NCBI RefSeq assembly: GCF_000684975.1
Contig: NZ_BAXZ01000004.1
Coordinates: forward strand, 248,001-312,000
Length of the DNA stretch: 64,000 bases
Source: Paraburkholderia acidipaludis NBRC 101816
GTDB lineage: Bacteria > Pseudomonadota > Gammaproteobacteria > Burkholderiales > Burkholderiaceae
Reading direction: 5' to 3'
Part shown: piece by piece, positions 24,294 through 33,173 of the stretch
How the letters are laid out: every line of letters starts with the position of its first letter
Numbering within the stretch: position 1 is the first letter of the stretch
The notes under the pieces: generated by a model
The model's database searches: none
What the model saw: only the letters and a program-made list of their open reading frames with translations
What the model was told of the DNA's origin: nothing
Position numbers and translations under genes: made by a program

Positions 24294-25004
24294 ATGACTG
24301 GAAAAGACCAACCTGCGAAAGCGGTGCCGGGGGCGGCGCCGCTTCCGCGCACCTGGGACGCGCGCGCCGCACGCTGGCTCGTGACGCCGCTCGTGCCCAC
24401 CCGCGTTACGCCAAACCATCTCACCACCCTGCGCCTGTTGATCGGGCTTGCCGGCGCCTTCTATCTGGCACGCGGCGATTTTCTGCATGTCAATCTGGGC
24501 GCGTTTTTGATCGTTTTGTCGAATTTTGTTGATCATACCGATGGCGAGCTCGCGCGGATCAGCGGTAAAACTAGCCGGATCGGCCATTTCTACGATCTCG
24601 CTGCCGACGCGCTCGTCACCGTTCTGCTGTTCCTCGGCATGGGCTGGGGGCTGGGCGCGGAAGCCGCTGCAGCGGGCCATGGCGCCGGCGCCTGGCGGGT
24701 GCCGCCGGCCGCGCTGGGCGGCATCGCGGGCGTGGCGGTCGCGGTGATTTTCTTCCTGCGCATGCGTATCGAGGAGATGGCCGGCAAGGCGGGCACGCAG
24801 CAGGCGTTCGTCGGCGGCTTCGAGACTGAGGACGTTCTCTATTTGTTGCCGCTGATCACGCTGACCGGCGTGGCCTCGCCCTTCGTCGTGGCGGCCTCTA
24901 TCGGGGCGCCGCTTTTCGCCGTCTGGGTCGTGCTGGACTACTGGCGCGTGATGCGCCGCAACCGGCCCGGGAAGGATACGAATCAAGCCTGGAACAGCAG
25001 ATGA
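24294..25004 (+). CDS. CDP-alcohol phosphatidyltransferase family membrane enzyme
   Basis: This 236-residue integral membrane enzyme matches the family motif exactly: D80-x2-D83-G84-x2-A87-R88-x8-G97-x3-D101-x3-D105 (VDHTDGELARISGKTSRIGH, then FYDLAADA). About six hydrophobic helices are visible. Members transfer a phospho-alcohol from a CDP-activated donor to an alcohol, making phospholipids or phosphodiesters. The substrate is not a standard one that I recognise. The ATG is followed by a polar 20-residue N-terminus. It is the first gene of a four-gene cassette and overlaps the next gene by 4 bases (ATGA). The nucleotidyltransferase at the end of the cassette could supply its CDP-donor; that pairing is inference. 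Confidence 0.88.
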   Translation: MTGKDQPAKAVPGAAPLPRTWDARAARWLVTPLVPTRVTPNHLTTLRLLIGLAGAFYLARGDFLHVNLGAFLIVLSNFVDHTDGELARISGKTSRIGHFYDLAADALVTVLLFLGMGWGLGAEAAAAGHGAGAWRVPPAALGGIAGVAVAVIFFLRMRIEEMAGKAGTQQAFVGGFETEDVLYLLPLITLTGVASPFVVAASIGAPLFAVWVVLDYWRVMRRNRPGKDTNQAWNSR

Positions 25005-25846
25005 GTGTGCAAGCAGAACAAGAAGAAGTCGTGGCCTCGCCCGTTCGCGGTCGTGCGAGCGGGGCCGTGGCCGCGGCGGCCGGCAACCCGGACGGCGCCG
25101 TCGGCCGTGCGCTGAACCCGTTGAACGTCGCGCAATTACGCAGCGACTACGTGCAGCAGGGCTCGTTCCTTTACCTCTCCGAGTTTCTTCCTGCCGACGC
25201 GACACAGCGGCTCATCGACGCCGCCCATGCGCTCCTTCCCGAAGTCAACCGCAATTACCTGCCGGGCCACAAGGCGGGCGGGAGTGTGAGCCGTCACACG
25301 ATCGACCGGCTTGCGCCTTACATCGCCGAGCTGTATCGCTCGCCGCAGCTGCTGGCGTGGCTCGAGAAGATCACGGGTGACCGTCTGCAGCTTTCGCCCG
25401 AAGACGATCCGCACGCCTATGCGCTCTACTACTACACGCGGGCGGGCGACCATATTGGCTGGCACTACGACACGTCCTACTACGACGGCCGCCGCTACAC
25501 GATGCTGCTCGGCGTGATCGACGACTCTTCGTGCCGCCTCGACTACGAACTGCATACGCGCGACGAGAGCAAGGCCGACGTGCCCGGCTCGGTGCAGTAT
25601 CCGCCGGGCGCGCTCGTGCTTTTCGACGGCGACAAGCTGCGCCACCGCGTCACGCCGAGCGCCGAGGGTGAAATGCGCGTTTCGCTCACGTTCGAATACG
25701 TGACGGACCCGAACATGCGTCCGTGGCGGCGCTTCATTTCGAACATGAAGGACGCGATTGCGTACTTCGGTTTCCGCCAGGTGTTTCGCAAGGCCTTGCT
25801 GGGCGCGAGTGCCGCGGCGCGCAAAAAAGCGGGAGATTCGGCGTGA
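25001..25846 (+). CDS. 2-oxoglutarate/Fe(II)-dependent oxygenase
   Basis: This 281-residue soluble enzyme has the iron-binding HxD...H triad: His155 and Asp157 (GWHYDTSYYDG) and His215 (DKLRHRVTP), with the 2-oxoglutarate-binding Arg226 (EMRVSLTFEY). YALYYYTRAGDHIGWHYD resembles hydroxylases or halogenases acting on small molecules; the Asp is present, so hydroxylation rather than halogenation is expected. It overlaps the neighbouring genes by 4 bases at each end (ATGA, GTGA), so translation is coupled. In context it probably hydroxylates the head group or acyl part of the cassette's product. The substrate is unknown. Confidence 0.87.
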   Translation: MSVQAEQEEVVASPVRGRASGAVAAAAGNPDGAVGRALNPLNVAQLRSDYVQQGSFLYLSEFLPADATQRLIDAAHALLPEVNRNYLPGHKAGGSVSRHTIDRLAPYIAELYRSPQLLAWLEKITGDRLQLSPEDDPHAYALYYYTRAGDHIGWHYDTSYYDGRRYTMLLGVIDDSSCRLDYELHTRDESKADVPGSVQYPPGALVLFDGDKLRHRVTPSAEGEMRVSLTFEYVTDPNMRPWRRFISNMKDAIAYFGFRQVFRKALLGASAAARKKAGDSA

Positions 25847-26877
25847 GCCGTGCCGCCATCCTGCTGCTGTCGATCGGCACGGCACTTTTCATCGCGCTGC
25901 TCGCGTGGCAGGGGCTCGGCTCCGTAACGGGGGCGCTCGCGGCCGCCGGCTGGGGGCTCGTGCTCGTCGCCGCGTTTCACGTCGTGCCGCTCGTACTCGA
26001 TGCCGCCGCCATTGCCGTGCTGTTCGGCAAGGACGCACGCGTCGAGGCGCGCGACGCGCTCTTCGCGCGCTGGAGCGGCGAGTCGGTCAACAGCCTGCTG
26101 CCGGCCGGCCAGATCGGCGGTCCGGTCGCGATGGTGCGCCAGCTCGCGCAGCGCGGCATGGCCATGCGCGATGCCGCCGCGGTCATCACGGTCAGCACCA
26201 CGCTGCAGGCCGTCGCGCAGATCGTTTTCGCCGTGTTCGGCATTGCGCTTTTTTCGATCTACGCGGCGAACGGCGCGGCGAACAGCACCGCGAACGGCGC
26301 GCCACGCGATCTTGGCGTCGCCGCGCTGATTGCGACCGGTGTGCTCGCGGGCCTCATCGCGCTTTTCTATCTCGCGCAACGGCGCGGCCTGTTCGGCCGT
26401 GCGATGCGTCTTGCTTCGAAGGTGTTCGGCAAGCACGACTGGTCCTCGCTTGCCACGCGCGCCGACGCCGTCGACGCCGCCGTCAGGTCGCGCTATGACG
26501 AGCGCGGCCGCGTGGCGGCGAGCTTCGCGCTGAGCTTCGTCGGCTGGCTCGTGGGTACTGTCGAGGTATGGCTCGCGCTGCGCTTTCTCGGCCATCCCGT
26601 CGGCTGGATCGACGCGCTCCTGCTGGAGAGCATAGGCCAGGCCATACGCGGTGCGGCCTTCGCGATTCCGGGATCGCTCGGCGTGCAGGAAGGCGGCTAT
26701 CTGTTGCTCGCTCCGCTCGTCGGCTTGCCGCCCGAAGCCGCGCTTGCGCTCTCGCTCGCCAAGCGCGCGCGCGAAATCCTGCTCGGTCTGCCGGGCCTCC
26801 TGTATCTGCATTTCAGCGAAAGAAGCTGGCAACGCCGGCGCGCCGTTCGCGTGGCCGCCGTCGAAATCGCCGATTGA
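25843..26877 (+). CDS. Flippase-like membrane protein (UPF0104/LPG synthase TM-region, HpnL-like)
   Basis: This 344-residue polytopic protein belongs to the lysylphosphatidylglycerol-synthase transmembrane or TIGR00374 family. Typical elements are WSGESVNSLLPAGQIGGPVA and, near the C-terminus, AFAIPGSLGVQEGGYLLLAP. Seven to eight hydrophobic helices are visible. Relatives move lipids across the inner membrane (MprF flippase domain) or act in hopanoid transport. The GTG start overlaps the upstream stop (GTGA). A longer frame from 25723 is rejected because it would run through the oxygenase gene. In the cassette it most likely flips or transports the finished lipid. Confidence 0.85.
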   Translation: MSRAAILLLSIGTALFIALLAWQGLGSVTGALAAAGWGLVLVAAFHVVPLVLDAAAIAVLFGKDARVEARDALFARWSGESVNSLLPAGQIGGPVAMVRQLAQRGMAMRDAAAVITVSTTLQAVAQIVFAVFGIALFSIYAANGAANSTANGAPRDLGVAALIATGVLAGLIALFYLAQRRGLFGRAMRLASKVFGKHDWSSLATRADAVDAAVRSRYDERGRVAASFALSFVGWLVGTVEVWLALRFLGHPVGWIDALLLESIGQAIRGAAFAIPGSLGVQEGGYLLLAPLVGLPPEAALALSLAKRAREILLGLPGLLYLHFSERSWQRRRAVRVAAVEIAD

Positions 26878-26930
26878 CCTCGCTGTTTGACCTCGCAGTT
26901 CGACCTTCTTCTCCCAAGGGACGTTTGCGC

Positions 26931-27710
26931 ATGCGCGCCATCATTCTCGCGGCAGGCCTCGGCCTGCGCCTTCAGCAACGCGCTGGAGAACAGTTTCCCA
27001 AATGCCTGCTGCAGTTCGAGGGCGCGACGCTGCTCGAACGGCATTTGCAGATGCTCGAGGGGGCGGGTGTCACGGAGGTCGTGCTGGCGCTCGGCTTCCA
27101 GCCCGAGCGGGTCGAGGCTGAAATCAAGCGCATCGGCTGGCCGCACGACATCGAGATCGTGCTGAATCCGCGCTTCGATCTGGGCAGCGTGCTGACCGTG
27201 CATCGCACGGCCGAGGCGCTCACGCGCGGCGGCGACGTGCTGCTCATGGACGCCGACGTGCTTTACGACGAGCGCGTGTTTGCCCCGCTCGTCGCGGGCG
27301 AGGCGCCGGCGAACCGTCTGCTGATCGACCGCGATTTCGAGGCCGGCGACGAGCCGGTGAAGCTGTGCCTGCGCGACGGCGTGCCCGTCGAGCTGCGCAA
27401 GCAACTCGCGGTAGGCCTGCAATACGACACGATAGGCGAGTCGGTGGGATTCTTCCGCCTGAACGAGGAGACGGCGCGCCGCTTTGCGCAGATCGTCGAG
27501 GGCTATGTGGAGACTGGCCGGGCGAACCTGCCGCACGAAGAGGCGCTGCGCGACCTGTTGCTCGAGCGCGGCCGCGAGTTCGAAACGGCCGACGTCACGG
27601 GCGCGCCGTGGATCGAGATCGATTTTCCCACCGACGTTACGCGTGCGGCCGAGCAAGTGCTGCCGCAACTGCGCCCCGTGGTGAGCCGGGTCAAGCAGAC
27701 GGCGGTCTGA
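26931..27710 (+). CDS. Sugar/phospho-alcohol nucleotidyltransferase (LicC/phosphocholine cytidylyltransferase-like)
   Basis: This 259-residue NTP-transferase opens MRAIILAAGLGLRL with the family loop, then FPKCLLQFEG with the conserved Lys. LLMDADVLYDERVF holds the metal-binding Asp, TIGESVGFFRL follows, and the C-terminal WIEIDFPTDVTRA holds the second metal-binding acid. The pattern is closest to cytidylyltransferases that activate phosphocholine or phosphonates as CDP-compounds. The ATG follows AAGGGA and lies 53 bases after the flippase gene. It is presumed to make the CDP-donor for the phosphatidyltransferase at the head of the cassette; the activated alcohol is not known. Confidence 0.84.
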   Translation: MRAIILAAGLGLRLQQRAGEQFPKCLLQFEGATLLERHLQMLEGAGVTEVVLALGFQPERVEAEIKRIGWPHDIEIVLNPRFDLGSVLTVHRTAEALTRGGDVLLMDADVLYDERVFAPLVAGEAPANRLLIDRDFEAGDEPVKLCLRDGVPVELRKQLAVGLQYDTIGESVGFFRLNEETARRFAQIVEGYVETGRANLPHEEALRDLLLERGREFETADVTGAPWIEIDFPTDVTRAAEQVLPQLRPVVSRVKQTAV

Positions 27711-27817
27711 AAAAGAGGCGCAACGGCTTCATCTGTTGCGAAGTCAACCGTTCTTCGCAACACAGTGACATAATGAGAGCTTGCCGCCATCAGCCGCGCT
27801 GACTGTCGTTCCTGCCC

Positions 27818-29221
27818 ATGCCACTCGCCCTCGGCGCTTTCATCGTTCCCCTCATCGTCGCGTGCGCGATGTTCATGGAGAACGTGGATGCGACGGTCAT
27901 CGTCACCTCGCTTCCCGCGCTGGCCCGCGATCTGGGACAGGATCCCATCACCCTGAAGCTGGCCGTCACGAGCTACGTGATCGGGCTCGGCGTGTTCATT
28001 CCGGTTTGCGGCTGGGTAGCCGACCGCTTTGGTTCGCGCAACGTGTTTCGCACGGCCATCGGCATCTTCATGGCGGGTTCGCTGCTGTGCGCCGCTTCCA
28101 CTTCGCTCGGCATGTTCGTGGCCGCGCGGTTCGTGCAGGGCATAGGCGGCGCGATGATGGTGCCCGTCGGGCGCATCATCATTTTCCGTTCGCTGCCGAA
28201 GTCGGACTTCATTCGCGCCGTCAACTATCTCACCGTGCCCGCGCTGCTCGGGCCCGTGGTGGGACCGCCGCTCGGCGGCTTCATCACGACCTATCTGCAC
28301 TGGCGCCTGATCTTCTGCATCAACATTCCGATCGGCGTGCTCGGCATCTGGCTCGCGAACCGGCACATCGCGAACATGCACGAAGAGCATCCCGGGCGCC
28401 TCGACTGGTCCGGCTTCGTTCTTTCGGCGGGCGGCGCCTCGCTCTTCATGCTCGGGCTCTCGCTCGTCGGCAGCGGGCTCGTTTCGAATGACCGTGCCGT
28501 GATCCTGTGCATCATCGGCGCGGCGCTGCTCGCGGCGTACTGGTTCTATGCGCAGCGTGTGGAGCGGCCCGTGCTCGATCTGCGCTTTCTGCGCATTCCG
28601 ACCTTCAACGCGAGCGTGGCGGGCGGCTCGCTTTTTCGCATCGGCCTCGGTGCCGTGCCATTCCTGCTGCCGCTCGCGCTGCAGGAAGGGCTGGGCATGA
28701 CCGCCTTCGTCTCCGGTTCGATCACCTGCGCCTCCGCGTTCGGCTCGATCTTCATGAAGACGATCGTTTCGCGCGTACTGGGGCGCTTCGGCTTTCGCCG
28801 CACGCTGATCGTCAATGCGATGCTGGCCGGCATGTCGATCGCCATCTATGGGCTCTTCTTTCCCGGTGTGCCGCATTGGGTCATCTGGCTCATCGTGCTG
28901 CTGGGCGGCGTGTTTCCTTCGCTGCAGTTCACGGGACTCAACTCGCTCGCTTATGCCGACATTCCGACGCGCGATATCGGCCGCGCGACGAGCGTGGCGA
29001 GCGTGATTCAGCAGGTGTCGCTCGGGCTTGGCGTGACGATTGCCGGCATCGTGCTGCAGATTTCGCACACGCTGCAGGGTCACTCCGCCATTGTCTGGTC
29101 CGACTTCTGGCCCGCGTTCCTCGTGGTGGGGCTGTTCTCGGTGGCGTCCATTCCCGTGACGATGCGCTTGCCCGCCAATGCCGGCGACGAGATCGCGCGC
29201 GGCAGACGCGCAAAGGCCTGA
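27818..29221 (+). CDS. MFS multidrug-type transporter (DHA2-like)
   Basis: This 467-residue major-facilitator protein is of the MdtD/EmrB type. Motifs include ENVDATVIVTSLPALA, GWVADRFGSRNVF (motif A) and RFVQGIGGAMMVPVGR with the GPVVGPPLGGF motif C typical of antiporters. About 14 hydrophobic helices are visible. Closely similar text occurs in the minus-strand protein at 35358-36785, so the two are paralogues. It starts 107 bases after the cassette and could be co-transcribed, but the spacing allows an independent promoter. The exported substrate is unknown. Confidence 0.87.
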   Translation: MPLALGAFIVPLIVACAMFMENVDATVIVTSLPALARDLGQDPITLKLAVTSYVIGLGVFIPVCGWVADRFGSRNVFRTAIGIFMAGSLLCAASTSLGMFVAARFVQGIGGAMMVPVGRIIIFRSLPKSDFIRAVNYLTVPALLGPVVGPPLGGFITTYLHWRLIFCINIPIGVLGIWLANRHIANMHEEHPGRLDWSGFVLSAGGASLFMLGLSLVGSGLVSNDRAVILCIIGAALLAAYWFYAQRVERPVLDLRFLRIPTFNASVAGGSLFRIGLGAVPFLLPLALQEGLGMTAFVSGSITCASAFGSIFMKTIVSRVLGRFGFRRTLIVNAMLAGMSIAIYGLFFPGVPHWVIWLIVLLGGVFPSLQFTGLNSLAYADIPTRDIGRATSVASVIQQVSLGLGVTIAGIVLQISHTLQGHSAIVWSDFWPAFLVVGLFSVASIPVTMRLPANAGDEIARGRRAKA

Positions 29222-29341
29222 ACTTCCTCGCATCGCGCATCCCGTGGTGGACGGCTGGATCGCAACCGTTTTGTCAGCATGTTATATAAGGCCAAGGCAG
29301 GTTGAAGAGCCGTTGATGAACCGGACCATGGAGGACACGCA

Positions 29342-31069
29342 ATGAAGTTGGTCGAAAGAACGAAAATATCCACCGCCGTCGCGCTCGTTTCGCTCTCCGC
29401 GCTATCGGCGGGCTTCCTCGAAGCCTCTCCCGCTTTTGCCAGGGAAACGTCGCAGCCTGCCGTGCTGACCGCCTCGGCGGTGGCCGTGGCGGACAAGTAC
29501 GCCGCCGACGCCGCCGAGCAGATTTTCAAGGAAGGCGGCAACGCCGTCGATGCGGCCGTGGCGATTGCATTCTCGCTGGCCGTTACCTATCCGGAAGCGG
29601 GCAATATCGGCGGCGGCGGTTTCATGACGCTGTACGTGAACGGCAAGCCGTACTTCCTCGATTATCGCGAGCGCGCGCCGCTTGCCGCCACGCGCACGAT
29701 GTACCTCGACGACAAGGGCAACGTGATCGAAGGCAAGAGCCTGTACGGCTACGATGCCGTGGGCGTGCCTGGCACCGTGGACGGCATGTGGGAAGCGCAG
29801 CATCGTTTCGGCAAGCTCAAGTGGAAGCAGGTGCTCGCGCCCGCGATTCATTACGCACGCGACGGCTTCCTTGTCGACGAACAACTGGCGAAGCGGCGCG
29901 ACGAGGCGTCGAAGGAGTTCGGCGGCAAGACCAATTTCGACCAGTACTTCGGCGACATGAAGGAGGGCACGACGTTCAGGCAGCCCGACCTGGCCGCCGT
30001 GCTCACGCGCATCGCGAACGACGGCGCCAGGGACTTCTACGACGGCAAGACCGCCGATCTCATCGCCGCCGCCATGAAGGAGGGCAACGGCCTCATCACG
30101 AAGCGCGATCTTGAGGAATACAAAGCAGTCTGGCGCCAGCCTGTCGAGGCCGGGTGGAACGGCTACGAGATCATCACCGCGCCGCCGCCGAGTTCGGGCG
30201 GTGTCGGCCTCGTGCAGCTGCTCAAGATGAAGGCGATGCTCGCGCCGCAATTCAAGGACGTGCAGCTGAATTCGCCGCAGTACATTCATCTGATCGCCGA
30301 GATCGAGAAGCGCGTGTTCGCGGATCGCGCGCAATACCTCGGCGACCCCGACTTCTACAAGGTGCCGGTCGCGCAGCTCACGGACGACGCCTACCTCGCG
30401 AAGCGAGCCGCCGAAGTCGATCCCGACAAGCCGTCCGACACGAAAAGTGTGCAGCCGGGCCTCGGCACGTCGATGCCCGAGAAGGCGGAGACCACGCACT
30501 TCTCGGTGGTCGACAAGTGGGGCAACGCGGTGTCGAACACCTACACGATCAACGGCTACTTTGGCTCGGGCGAGGTCGTGCCGGGCGCGGGCATCGTGCT
30601 CAACGACGAGATGGACGACTTCTCGTCCAAGCCGGGCGTGCCGAACATGTTCGGCGTGGTGGGCAGCGACGCGAATGCGATTGCGCCGAAAAAGCGCCCG
30701 CTTTCGTCGATGTCGCCGACCATTCTCACGAAGGACGGCAAGGTGGCGCTCGTTATCGGCACGCCGGGCGGTTCGCGCATCTTCACGTCGATCTTCCAGG
30801 TCATCAACAACGTATACGACTTCAAGATGCCGTTGAAGGACGCCGTTGCCGCGATGCGCTTCCATCATCAACTGCTGCCGCCGAACACGATCTTCTGGGA
30901 GCCTTACGAGCCCATCGACGGCGATCTCGCGAAGCAGGTCGAGGCGAAGGGGTATGTGCTGAAGGGACAGGACTTCAGCGGCGATATCCAGGCCATCAAG
31001 ATCGACGGGGATACGCCGAACCCGGTATCCGATCCGCGCGGCCGTGGCGTTTCGCGTGTGATCCAGTAA
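29342..31069 (+). CDS. ggt: Gamma-glutamyltransferase (periplasmic)
   Basis: This 575-residue Ntn-hydrolase is made as a proenzyme. The signal peptide ends near SPAFA. Large-subunit motifs include GNIGGGGFM, YRERAPL and PGTVDGM. The autocatalytic cleavage site is before Thr384 in ETTHFSVVD, which becomes the small-subunit nucleophile. PLSSMSPTI and TPGGSRI complete the substrate-binding regions. It transfers or hydrolyses the gamma-glutamyl group of glutathione and its conjugates. The ribosome site GGAGG lies before the ATG. It stands alone between an MFS gene and a convergent monooxygenase operon. Confidence 0.94.
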   Translation: MKLVERTKISTAVALVSLSALSAGFLEASPAFARETSQPAVLTASAVAVADKYAADAAEQIFKEGGNAVDAAVAIAFSLAVTYPEAGNIGGGGFMTLYVNGKPYFLDYRERAPLAATRTMYLDDKGNVIEGKSLYGYDAVGVPGTVDGMWEAQHRFGKLKWKQVLAPAIHYARDGFLVDEQLAKRRDEASKEFGGKTNFDQYFGDMKEGTTFRQPDLAAVLTRIANDGARDFYDGKTADLIAAAMKEGNGLITKRDLEEYKAVWRQPVEAGWNGYEIITAPPPSSGGVGLVQLLKMKAMLAPQFKDVQLNSPQYIHLIAEIEKRVFADRAQYLGDPDFYKVPVAQLTDDAYLAKRAAEVDPDKPSDTKSVQPGLGTSMPEKAETTHFSVVDKWGNAVSNTYTINGYFGSGEVVPGAGIVLNDEMDDFSSKPGVPNMFGVVGSDANAIAPKKRPLSSMSPTILTKDGKVALVIGTPGGSRIFTSIFQVINNVYDFKMPLKDAVAAMRFHHQLLPPNTIFWEPYEPIDGDLAKQVEAKGYVLKGQDFSGDIQAIKIDGDTPNPVSDPRGRGVSRVIQ

Positions 31070-31107
31070 CCGTGGCCTGAGATGGCGGGTGCGGTCCGCG
31101 GCCAGGC

Positions 31108-31299
31108 TCAATGCGCGCCTGGCGCGGGCAGGTCTTCATGCGCTGCGGCGATCAGGCCCAGCGAGGCATCCGCGTTTCCAATCCGCTCGATCGCGAGCAG
31201 CGCGAAGCGCGCGAGAAAAAGCGGCGCCTGCGTTTCGCCCACTTCGGTCATGGTCTTGCACAGGCGGGTATAGACGGTATCGAGTTCACTGTCGGTCAT
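31108..31299 (-). CDS. DUF2783-containing small protein
   Basis: This 63-residue protein (MTDSELDTVYTRLCKTM, TEVGETQAPLFLARFALLA) matches the DUF2783 family as I recall it, which is regularly found just after FAD-dependent aromatic monooxygenases. A very good GAGGAGA ribosome site precedes the ATG. It begins 26 bases after the monooxygenase stop and is therefore the last gene of that operon. It has no enzyme motif; an accessory or stabilising role for the monooxygenase is a guess from context. Confidence 0.8.
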   Translation of the reverse strand: MTDSELDTVYTRLCKTMTEVGETQAPLFLARFALLAIERIGNADASLGLIAAAHEDLPAPGAH

Positions 31300-31324
31300 G
31301 GAAGTCTCCTCGGGCGGCAACAGG

Positions 31325-33031
31325 TCAAGCCCGCAGTGTGCGGTCGATTGCAGCGAGAGCATGGGCCGCGAGCGCTTCGGCTGCGCCTTGCCAGCGGCCC
31401 AGCACGTGGCCGTCCGGCCGCGCCAGGTAGAGCGTGCTGGTCGTGGCGCCATACATCGGGAAGAGACGCCCCGTGTGGTCCCAGCCGGCTGCGCGTGCGC
31501 TGTCCGGCGGCCGCCGGGCGGCGAGCGGCACGACGGCGAAGGGCACGTCGCGAGCGGCGAGCGTGCTTTCCAGCGCGGTCAACGCGGCGGGCACCGAGCC
31601 ATCCGTGCTGAACCAGAACGCCGTGAAGCACGGTTCGAGGAGATCGGTCAGATGCCCGTCGCGCGAGGTTCCGGCGCCGACGATCGTCAGCGGGCACTCG
31701 GGCAGCGGGGCGCCAGGCATCGGGCCGTTTGCGAACCGTGTGGAGCTTGCCGCGTTCAACGGGGAGGCGCCGTACGTGATCGCCGAAGTCTGGCGCGGGT
31801 TGATGAGCGGGCGCACGAAGGGATGCCGGCGCGCGAGGCTCAGGACGGCGGTGCGCATGAGATCGAACGCGAACGAAGGCGGCGCCATGAACTCCGTGCT
31901 CTTCGTGCCGTAGCCCAGATTCTCGTGGGCCGCGTACACGCGCTCGTCGGAGTAGCTGTCGAGCAGGGTGTCCGTTGCGCGGCCCTTTACGACATACGCG
32001 AGCTTCCACGCCAGATTGTCGGCATCGTCGATGCCGGAGTTCGCGCCGCGCACGCCGAAGATCGGCACGAGATGTGCGGCGTCCCCCGCGAACAGCACGC
32101 GGCCGTGGCGATAGCGTTCGAGCGTGAGCGCGTTGGCCTTGTAGATAGTGATCCAGATGGGCGACCACGGCGCCGTTTCGCCCATCATGTCGAGCAGGCT
32201 CTGCACCCTCGGCATGACGTTTTCCGGCTTGACGGCTTCTTCGGCGTCCTCGCCGTCGCGCAGCTGATAGTCGATGCGCCAGACGTTGTCGGGCTGCTTG
32301 TGAACGAGCACGGTCGAACCCGGATTCGACGCGGGATCGAAGTACGCGAGGCGTTCGGTCGGACGCTCGCTGTCGAGCAGGATATCGACGATCACGTAGC
32401 GGCCTTCGTAGCTCGTGCCGGCGAGTTTCAGGCCGAGCGCTTCGCGGATCGTGCTGCGGCCGCCGTCCGCCGCCACGAGCCAGTCGGTCTGTATTTCGTA
32501 GTCGCCCTCGGGCGTCGAGAGCTGCAGTGTCGCGCCCTGTGCGTCCTCGCGCATCGCGGTGACTTTCGTCTGCCAGCGGATGTCGATGAGGTCCGCCCTG
32601 GCCTCGGCCGCGTCGAGCAGGAACTGCTCGATGTGGTATTGCGCGAGGTTGACCATGGGCGGCAGCTTCTGGTTTTCGTCCTGCGGCATCTGGAAATGCA
32701 GCACTTCGTCGTTGCGGTAGTAGCTGCGGCCGCCGGTCCACGGCAGGCCTTTCGCGAGAAAGCCGCCGAGCGCGCCCAGTCGTTCGACGATTTCGAGGCT
32801 GCGGCGCGAGATGCAGATCGCGCGGCTGCCGTAGCAGACCGACGCGTCGGCTTCGATCAGCACCGCGCGCACGCCGTGGCGTGCGAGGCCCAGGGCGACG
32901 GCAAGGCCGACGGGGCCGCCGCCGACGATCGTGACCGCTTGGCGCTGAACTTCCCGGCCCTGGTCGAGTTCGGGTATCCGGGCGGCGTACTGCTTCGCCT
33001 CGAACGGATAGGGCTTGAATGCTGCGCTCAT
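31325..33031 (-). CDS. FAD-dependent aromatic-ring monooxygenase (MhpA/PheA-like)
   Basis: This 568-residue flavoprotein hydroxylase has the N-terminal dinucleotide fold VTIVGGGPVGLAVALGLARHG, split here as the GxGxxG motif near residue 38. It also has YGSRAICISRRSLEI, the DG motif (LVAADGGRST) and the GD motif (LFAGDAAHLVPIFGVRGANS). These define group A phenol or 3-(3-hydroxyphenyl)propionate-type hydroxylases. A C-terminal thioredoxin-like region (GRLFPMYG, YLARPDGHVLGRW) completes the phenol-hydroxylase pattern. The substrate is not evident. A DUF2783 gene follows and a LuxR-type regulator lies 142 bases upstream on the same strand. Confidence 0.9.
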   Translation of the reverse strand: MSAAFKPYPFEAKQYAARIPELDQGREVQRQAVTIVGGGPVGLAVALGLARHGVRAVLIEADASVCYGSRAICISRRSLEIVERLGALGGFLAKGLPWTGGRSYYRNDEVLHFQMPQDENQKLPPMVNLAQYHIEQFLLDAAEARADLIDIRWQTKVTAMREDAQGATLQLSTPEGDYEIQTDWLVAADGGRSTIREALGLKLAGTSYEGRYVIVDILLDSERPTERLAYFDPASNPGSTVLVHKQPDNVWRIDYQLRDGEDAEEAVKPENVMPRVQSLLDMMGETAPWSPIWITIYKANALTLERYRHGRVLFAGDAAHLVPIFGVRGANSGIDDADNLAWKLAYVVKGRATDTLLDSYSDERVYAAHENLGYGTKSTEFMAPPSFAFDLMRTAVLSLARRHPFVRPLINPRQTSAITYGASPLNAASSTRFANGPMPGAPLPECPLTIVGAGTSRDGHLTDLLEPCFTAFWFSTDGSVPAALTALESTLAARDVPFAVVPLAARRPPDSARAAGWDHTGRLFPMYGATTSTLYLARPDGHVLGRWQGAAEALAAHALAAIDRTLRA

Positions 33032-33173
33032 CGTGTGTTCCCGTTGAAGATGCGGCGGCGATGGAGGCAGTATGGAGCGCGATGGCGCGCGCGCTGTCCT
33101 CAATTTGGGTACAGCGAGGTCGTATCGGAAACGCCGGACGGTCAGGCGATGAGGGGGGGGTCGGGGAGGGTGC

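Noticed and set aside
25723..25842. N-terminal extension of the flippase-like protein
   Set aside because: It would be out of frame inside the oxygenase gene and is not membrane-like. The GTG coupled to the oxygenase stop is far more likely.
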